Source of the DNA: Firmicutes bacterium ADurb.Bin248
GTDB taxonomy: Bacteria; Bacillota; Clostridia; Christensenellales; CAG-138
NCBI GenBank assembly: GCA_002069725.1
Contig: MWBW01000022.1
Coordinates: 1-46,691 of the forward strand
Length of the DNA stretch: 46,691 nt
Direction of reading: 5' to 3'
Below the pieces are notes generated by a model. The model saw nothing but the letters and a program-made list of their open reading frames with translations, had not been told where the DNA came from and made no database searches. Numbering within the stretch: position 1 is the first letter of the stretch; every line of letters begins with the position of its first letter. The position numbers and the translations under genes were made by a program. Positions 42,291 through 46,691 of this stretch are shown here, piece by piece.

Positions 42291-43010
42291 ATGAAAATCG
42301 TCGTTGTCAACGGCTCCATGCGGCACGGCAGCACCTGGCATTGCGCGGACGCCATTTTACAGGAACTCGCCAAGCTCGATCCCAACCGGCAAAACGAGGT
42401 GACCGAGTTCTTCCTGCCGCGGGATATGCCCGGGTTCTGCCGCGGCTGCTTTTCGTGCTTCTACAAGGGCGAGGGGGCCTGCCCCGACGCCGCGCATGTT
42501 TCGCCCATCGTGCGCGCTATCGAAGAAGCCGATCTCGTGGTGCTGACATCCCCGGTGTATGGCTTCGACGTATCGGGCCAGATGAAGACGCTGCTCGACC
42601 ACCTGTGCTTCATGTGGATGAGCCACAGGCCGAACCCGGCGATGTTTCACAAAATCGGCCTCGCGGTATCCACGACCGCGGGCATGGGCCTCGGCCATAC
42701 GGTCAAGACCATGAAAAACAGCCTCGTTTACTGGGGCGTAAAGAACGCCTTTTCCTTCGCGCAGCCCGTTTCGGCCATGAAATGGAGCGACGTTTCCGAA
42801 AAGACGCGCTCGAAGATCCAAAAGAAAGCGAAGGCCCTCGCGCTTCGCATCTCCCGCGCGGCCGCGCGCGCCAACAGGCGGCCGAACCCGTTGTTCCGCA
42901 GCTTCCTCTTCTCGCTGATGGCGTCCATGCAGCGCGGCAACGACTGGAACCCGACCGACCGCGCCCACTGGGAGGCGCGGGGCTGGCTCGCGGGCGAGAG
43001 GCCGTTCTGA
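42291..43010 (+). CDS. iron-sulfur flavoprotein (Isf/NADPH-FMN reductase family)
   Basis: A 239-residue flavodoxin-fold protein. The FMN phosphate loop is NGSMRHGST near residues 8-16. The cysteine cluster FCRGCFSCFYKGEGACP is C-x2-C-x2-C-x7-C, the compact motif that binds [4Fe-4S] in Isf proteins; SPVYGFDVSGQMKTLLDHL completes the FMN site. Isf proteins are electron carriers or reductases in anaerobes that help against oxygen or quinones. The C-terminal basic tail (RANRRPNPLFRSFLF) is unusual and could contact membrane or nucleic acid. It shares an operon with the TetR gene. Confidence 0.88.
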   Translation: MKIVVVNGSMRHGSTWHCADAILQELAKLDPNRQNEVTEFFLPRDMPGFCRGCFSCFYKGEGACPDAAHVSPIVRAIEEADLVVLTSPVYGFDVSGQMKTLLDHLCFMWMSHRPNPAMFHKIGLAVSTTAGMGLGHTVKTMKNSLVYWGVKNAFSFAQPVSAMKWSDVSEKTRSKIQKKAKALALRISRAAARANRRPNPLFRSFLFSLMASMQRGNDWNPTDRAHWEARGWLAGERPF

Positions 43011-43022
43011 AAACGCGGGGCC

Positions 43023-44525
43023 TCAGCCGTCCTCGTTGTTTTCGTCGCGGTTCCGCTTGCGCACTTTACCGAGGTGCTCGTGCGCGTAGGTGCTGCGCGT
43101 GTCGTCCTTATCGCGCATGTACTGTATGCGAAGCGCGGAAGTATCCCTGCTAAAGACGAACGCGCGCTTGAAGTCGTACCGGTTGTAGGGCGCGAAAGGC
43201 GCGAAATAGGGCACGCCGAAGCTGTCCACGGACACGAGGTTGGTCAATATCATGCTGATCGCGAGCACGAAGCCGTAGAAGCCCATGATGCCGGTCATGA
43301 AGATCACGAAGAACTTGAGTATCCGGATCGGGTACATCGAGAAATAATCCGGTATCGCGAAGGACGCCAGCAGCGACGCGCACACGAGTATCAGCACGAG
43401 CGCGTCGAATATGCCCGCGGAGACGGACGCGTTGCCTATGATGATCGCGCCGACGATGCCTATGGCCGTGCCGATTTTGGACGGAACGCGCAGCAGCGAC
43501 TCGCGCACGAGCTCGAGTATGAATTCGACGATGAACACCTCAAGCATCGCGGGGAAAAGCACGTTTTTTCGCAGCTGCGAGAGCAATATCGCATAGCTGC
43601 TTGGCAGGGCGTCCGTATGGAACGACACGAGGGCGATGTAGATCGCGGTGCTGCACAGCGTGACCATCACGGCCAAATACCGGAGCAGCTTCGAAAAGAA
43701 TCCGAAGAACTTGTTTTCGTACTTGTCGTCGCTGGCGTAGAACGATTCCATGAACGTGCAGGGCGCGATTATGGCGATGTGGCCTCCGTCGCTGAGTATG
43801 GCCACCTTCCCCTCGAGCAAAGCCTCGCAGACCCAGGCCGGGTTCTCGCTCGTCCTGACCCGGGCGAACAGCTCGTACTTCGTGCTGGTCAGGAAGTTTT
43901 GTATTTCCCCGGCGCCGAGTATGGCGTCGGTGTCGATCGCGCGCAGCTTGGCCTCGATCCGGTTGACCGTGTCCGGATTCGCGATGTCCTCGATGTAGAT
44001 CGCCGCGACGCCCGTTTTGCTCCTCCTGCCGAGCTCGAACATATCTATTTTAAGCTTGGGATCCTTGAGCCTGCCGCGGATCAGCGAGAGGTTGACGTCG
44101 AGGTTCTCCACAAAGCTGTCCTTCGGGCCGCGTACCGAATAGGCCAGATCCTGAGGGGAGACCGCGCGATGTTCCACCTTTTTGAGGTTGACCACGACGT
44201 ATTCCTCGTCGTTGCCGATCAGCAGCACCGCCATGCCCTTGAGTATATGGTCGTGTATCGCGAAAGGGTCCGATTCGACGCTGCAATCCGCGGCAAAGAT
44301 GGTACTATCGACGATCTTGCGCGCCCGGGGGCGGCCCGGCGTCCCCCCGCAGTATTCCATAACGGGCTTAATGACGAATTCCGAAAGGGATGTTCCGTCC
44401 ACGAGCTGCTTGATGTACAGCAGCCACGCCCCGTCGCCCGCGAGGACGAGCCTGCGCACGGCGACGGCCTTGTTTCCGGCGCGCAGATTATCGATCAGCT
44501 CTTCGTACCTGTGCTTGTTGAGCAC
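43023..44525 (-). CDS. spore germination receptor subunit A (GerA family)
   Basis: A 500-residue GerAA/GerKA-type subunit. The cytoplasmic N-terminal domain (about 1-255) has ESDPFAIHDHILKGMAVLLI and YSVRGPKDSFVENLDVNLSL, which are family hallmarks. Five or so helices follow from residue 275, including VFIVEFILELVRESLLRVPS and GTAIGIVGAIIIGNASVSAG. The C-terminal tail is charged and cytoplasmic. Start GTG 44525 lies 9 bases after AAGGAG. It responds to nutrient germinants in the spore inner membrane together with B and C subunits. It is the last gene of the cluster, 13 bases past GerC. Confidence 0.95.
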   Translation of the reverse strand: MLNKHRYEELIDNLRAGNKAVAVRRLVLAGDGAWLLYIKQLVDGTSLSEFVIKPVMEYCGGTPGRPRARKIVDSTIFAADCSVESDPFAIHDHILKGMAVLLIGNDEEYVVVNLKKVEHRAVSPQDLAYSVRGPKDSFVENLDVNLSLIRGRLKDPKLKIDMFELGRRSKTGVAAIYIEDIANPDTVNRIEAKLRAIDTDAILGAGEIQNFLTSTKYELFARVRTSENPAWVCEALLEGKVAILSDGGHIAIIAPCTFMESFYASDDKYENKFFGFFSKLLRYLAVMVTLCSTAIYIALVSFHTDALPSSYAILLSQLRKNVLFPAMLEVFIVEFILELVRESLLRVPSKIGTAIGIVGAIIIGNASVSAGIFDALVLILVCASLLASFAIPDYFSMYPIRILKFFVIFMTGIMGFYGFVLAISMILTNLVSVDSFGVPYFAPFAPYNRYDFKRAFVFSRDTSALRIQYMRDKDDTRSTYAHEHLGKVRKRNRDENNEDG

Positions 44526-44538
44526 CTTGTTTTTCTCC

Positions 44539-45666
44539 TTAAAACTCGTACTGGGGAATGAAGTCGGGTTCGCCCTCCACGTCGAGGTTGACGGCGACCT
44601 CTATGGTGATGTCCGCGTCGGGGAACGCGCCGTGCCAGTCCATCTCGCGGAATTCCACCGGATATTTGATGCGGAAAGGTATGCAAAAGCTCATGTAATC
44701 CGTCCGGTATACCTTCTGCGAGTCGTAGACGGCGCGCGCGATGTCCTCGGCGATCCTGTGCTCGAGATTGCGCTTGAGCTCCTCCGTAAGCTGCGCGTCG
44801 AATTCGATCTCCTCGGTGACGTAGGCGAGCACCGCGTAAAACTCCACGCTGATCAGGAAACCGATCCGCCCGTTCTCAAACGACGGCTCGACCTTTTTCT
44901 TTTTGAGCGCAAGGCGCACCGTCGCCTCATCGCCGCCGATCGGGGCCGTATAGTACCGTTCGGACTTTTTCTGGTTGAACAGCTGCATCCCCCAGCTCTC
45001 CTCGGCTCCCAGGACACCCACGCAGACGCCGTCGTTGAACACATAGAAGCCCGCCACGGCGATGCTGTTCTCCTTGATGCTCACGCAGGGCAGCAGGAAG
45101 CTTTTGCACGGGCTCGCGAGGGATTCGAGTATGAAGCCGAGGTTGGATCTGTCGTACATCCGGCCGCCGCTTTTGACCAGCGTCTTCATCGTGTCCTCTA
45201 TGGTTTTGCCCACGCTCGTTTCCCCCTTTCCGAGGAGGGCGAGCTCCTCGGGCTCGCAATCGATGACGAAGATGTCCACGACCTTGCGGTAGTCGTTGAT
45301 CTCGCGCAGGCGGTACATATACTCCTTGATACCGTAATAGGCCATGCGCTTCGTGACCACGACGGCGTTCACGGCGCCGAGGTAAATCGGGTTTTTCGCC
45401 TTGTTGTCGAGCGCCGCGCGCGCTTCCGCGAAGTTTTTGCCCTTGCCCTGATGGTATACATACTTGCTCCCGCCGGCGCTTTCCGACCCGCCGCCGGAAG
45501 GCTCGGCAAACTCGACGAAAAAGCGGTACCCATCCTCGGTCTTGTCGAGCGCGACGAGGGTCGCGATGCTGCGCTCCTCGATATCCTGCACGTCCCAACA
45601 GCCGCCGAGCAGCAGCGCGGACAGCAGAAACGAGATCAGAATCAGCTTAACTGGTTTTTTTACCAT
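44539..45666 (-). CDS. spore germination receptor lipoprotein subunit C (Ger(x)C family)
   Basis: A 375-residue lipoprotein. The signal is MVKKPVKLILISFLLSALLL, followed by the lipobox LLGGC with the lipidated Cys at residue 23, then CWDVQDIEERSIATLVALDK, the WD-x-x-(E/D)-I-(E/D) opening of GerC. Later blocks are KAKNPIYLGAVNAVVVTKRM and the C-terminal domain with DSQKVYRTDYMSFCIPFRI. It anchors outside the inner spore membrane and completes the A/B/C receptor. Its ATG overlaps the remnant reading frame of the preceding B gene, as in intact clusters. Confidence 0.95.
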   Translation of the reverse strand: MVKKPVKLILISFLLSALLLGGCWDVQDIEERSIATLVALDKTEDGYRFFVEFAEPSGGGSESAGGSKYVYHQGKGKNFAEARAALDNKAKNPIYLGAVNAVVVTKRMAYYGIKEYMYRLREINDYRKVVDIFVIDCEPEELALLGKGETSVGKTIEDTMKTLVKSGGRMYDRSNLGFILESLASPCKSFLLPCVSIKENSIAVAGFYVFNDGVCVGVLGAEESWGMQLFNQKKSERYYTAPIGGDEATVRLALKKKKVEPSFENGRIGFLISVEFYAVLAYVTEEIEFDAQLTEELKRNLEHRIAEDIARAVYDSQKVYRTDYMSFCIPFRIKYPVEFREMDWHGAFPDADITIEVAVNLDVEGEPDFIPQYEF

Positions 45667-45996
45667 AACCTTTCACCTTTGCAAGTATCAGCAGCAGCGC
45701 GGGTATGCCGAAAGATAGAGGAAGTACAGCAGGAAGAACACGCCCAGAATGTACGAGCCGACCTTGCCCACGAGCTTTTTGCTGTAATCGAAGAGCACCT
45801 CGCCCTGGAACTTTTTATTCAGCGAAACGATCATCAGCGCGGAAATCGCGAACGGTACGGAGGTGAGGATCAGCGTAAACCAACTGCCGTATCCCGCCGA
45901 CCTTGCCATGATGCCCGGCAGGCCTATGATGGTGACCGCCGTCAGGACAAGCAGCAGTATCAAGCTCATTTGCCGGTTGCTCACGCTGTTTTTCAT
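45647..45996 (-). pseudogene. spore germination permease subunit B (GerAB) with internal deletion
   Basis: ATG 45996 follows GAGGAG. The first 91 residues are a normal GerB N-terminus (NRQMSLILLLVLTAVTIIGL, then VGKVGSYILGVFFLLYFLYL). The frame then meets AYPRCC-stop at 45688. In another frame, from 45719 to a TAA at 45647, the DNA encodes GIPALLLILAKVKGYGKKTS, the usual C-terminal end of GerB, overlapping the GerC start. Normal GerB has about 360 residues and ten helices, so about 250 residues were lost and the frame was broken. The remnant of 102 residues with about 2-3 helices cannot work as a transporter-type subunit. Confidence 0.85.
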
Positions 45997-46102
45997 CAAG
46001 AAGCTCCTCGGGCTGTTTCGCAGTATTTTCCCTCATAACCGGGAATTGTATGCGCCGCGCGGTACGCTCGAAAGACCGCCCTTTCCTCAGGCGCAAAAAA
46101 AT

Positions 46103-46146
46103 TTGACAGCCTTAATACAATAGTGTACTATTACGTTAATACACTA
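46103..46146 (+). promoter_or_regulatory. promoter and operator of the GntR gene
   Basis: TTGACA (46103-46108), a 17-base spacer and TACTAT (46126-46131). Two inverted repeats overlap it: TAGTGTA (46121-46127) with TACACTA (46140-46146), and AATAGT with ACTATT around 46119-46132. The TAGTGTA-N12-TACACTA form matches operators of YtrA-type GntR repressors, so the regulator likely represses itself. Confidence 0.75.
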
Positions 46147-46157
46147 GGAGGCGAGCC

Positions 46158-46508
46158 ATGGAATACGACAGCCGGACGCCCATCTACCTGCAGGTGGCCG
46201 ATATGCTCAAGCTGCGCATGGTGCGGGGCGAGCTCCGGCCGGGCGGCAAGCTGCCCTCGACGCGCGCGCTGGCGCTGGAATACGGGGTCAACCCCAACAC
46301 GGCGGCGCGGATCTACGACGAGATGGAAGCGCTGGGGCTGTGCCGTACCGAGCGGGGCCTCGGCACGTTTATGACAAACGACGAATCCGTCGTGCGGGCG
46401 CTGCGGCGGCAGATGGCGGAAAAGCTCGCGCGGGATTTCGTGCGCGAAATGACCGCGCTGGGATACACGAAAGAGCAAATGAAACAGGCAATCGGGGAGG
46501 AGTTGTGA
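46158..46508 (+). CDS. GntR-family regulator, YtrA subfamily
   Basis: A 116-residue short GntR protein: winged-helix (PIYLQVADMLKLRMVRGELR, PGGKLPSTRALALEYGVNPN, TAARIYDEMEALGLCRTERG) and only a short C-terminal helical tail, as in YtrA, which controls ABC transporter genes. ATG 46158 follows AGGAGG. The gene ends 2 bases before an ABC ATPase gene, the usual YtrA-operon arrangement, and its promoter carries a palindrome. Signal is probably cell-envelope stress, by analogy with YtrA. Confidence 0.93.
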   Translation: MEYDSRTPIYLQVADMLKLRMVRGELRPGGKLPSTRALALEYGVNPNTAARIYDEMEALGLCRTERGLGTFMTNDESVVRALRRQMAEKLARDFVREMTALGYTKEQMKQAIGEEL

Positions 46509-46510
46509 TT

Positions 46511-46691
46511 ATGTACAATCTTGTCGCGACGCGGCTGACCAAGCGCTACGCGCACATCCCGGCCGTGGACGACGCCACCCTCGCGCTGCGGCCCGGAAAA
46601 ATATACGGGCTTTTGGGCCCCAACGGCAGCGGCAAGTCCACGCTGATGAAGCTGGCGGCCGGGCTCGTCCATCCGAGCGCGGGAGAGGTGC
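46511..46691 (+). CDS. ABC transporter ATPase, partial (5' part only)
   Basis: The first 60 residues of an ABC ATPase: ATRLTKRYAHIPAVDDATLA, then GLLGPNGSGKSTLMKLAAGL with the Walker A motif, and HPSAGEV at the window edge. ATG 46511 follows GGGAGGAGTT. Its position after a YtrA-type regulator suggests an exporter of the CcmA/BcrA type. The rest and any permease lie outside the window. Confidence 0.92.
   Translation, partial: MYNLVATRLTKRYAHIPAVDDATLALRPGKIYGLLGPNGSGKSTLMKLAAGLVHPSAGEV

Noticed and set aside
44182..46038. 618-codon plus-strand frame over the germination genes
   Set aside because: It runs antisense to GerA and GerC and crosses gene borders, which a real gene would not do.

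Overview
The window looks like a chromosomal piece of a GC-rich, spore-forming Firmicute of the class Clostridia. The signs are a GerA-type germination cluster, strong Shine-Dalgarno sites (AGGAGG-like) with several GTG and TTG starts, sigma-A-type promoters, a DacF-type carboxypeptidase, a PrpC-type phosphatase, and an Asn/Arg/Gln-rich small protein. No genus can be assigned from the sequence alone. There is no rRNA, tRNA, CRISPR array, prophage or intact insertion sequence. The mobile or degenerate content is limited to decaying genes.

Layout. Positions 1-2300 (minus) hold the start of a secreted, glycine-rich repeat surface protein, a small DUF2442-like gene that appears frameshifted, the relic of a LuxR-type regulator, and about 600 bases without a recognisable gene. 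Positions 2312-11251 (minus) hold an M20 peptidase and then a catabolic operon: 3-hydroxyacyl-CoA dehydrogenase family protein, ADP-forming acyl-CoA synthetase alpha and beta, beta-keto acid cleavage enzyme (BKACE), and MFS transporter. Its promoter is at 9837-9865, and a divergent-from-nothing three-domain regulator lies just upstream with its own promoter and terminator. Positions 11481-13744 (minus) encode a KdpDE-like two-component system. It is divergent from a peptide/nickel-type ABC importer operon (14098-20254, plus) that has a long leader, a strong intercistronic hairpin and a fused double ATPase. Positions 20347-26012 hold DacF, a TetR regulator, an amidohydrolase, the Asn-rich small protein and a Rieske-FAD oxidoreductase (YhfW-like).

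Positions 26367-31264 (plus) are a MacB/FtsX-type ABC operon of three permeases, the third missing its N-terminus, and one ATPase. Positions 31251-34183 (minus) hold a YgeY-like M20 peptidase, a PP2C phosphatase and a zinc-dependent phospholipase C-like protein. Positions 34434-37106 (plus) hold a small unknown protein, two GNAT acetyltransferases and an unknown protein whose conserved start seems to begin at AUC. Positions 37195-41409 (minus) hold a TlyC/CorC-type protein, a YajC-like membrane protein and a HelD-like helicase. Positions 41410-43010 (plus) hold a candidate small RNA, an autoregulated TetR and an iron-sulfur flavoprotein. Positions 43023-45996 (minus) are a germination receptor cluster in the order B-C-A, whose B gene has lost its middle. 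At the right edge are a YtrA-type GntR regulator and the start of an ABC ATPase.

The most interesting system is the 4140-9662 operon. The gene set reads as an energy-conserving route: uptake, oxidation to a 3-oxo acid, BKACE cleavage with acetyl-CoA, and recovery of the new acyl-CoA thioester as ATP by an ADP-forming synthetase. It resembles the carnitine dehydrogenase/BKACE/thioesterase route with the wasteful thioesterase replaced. This is an inference from gene content.
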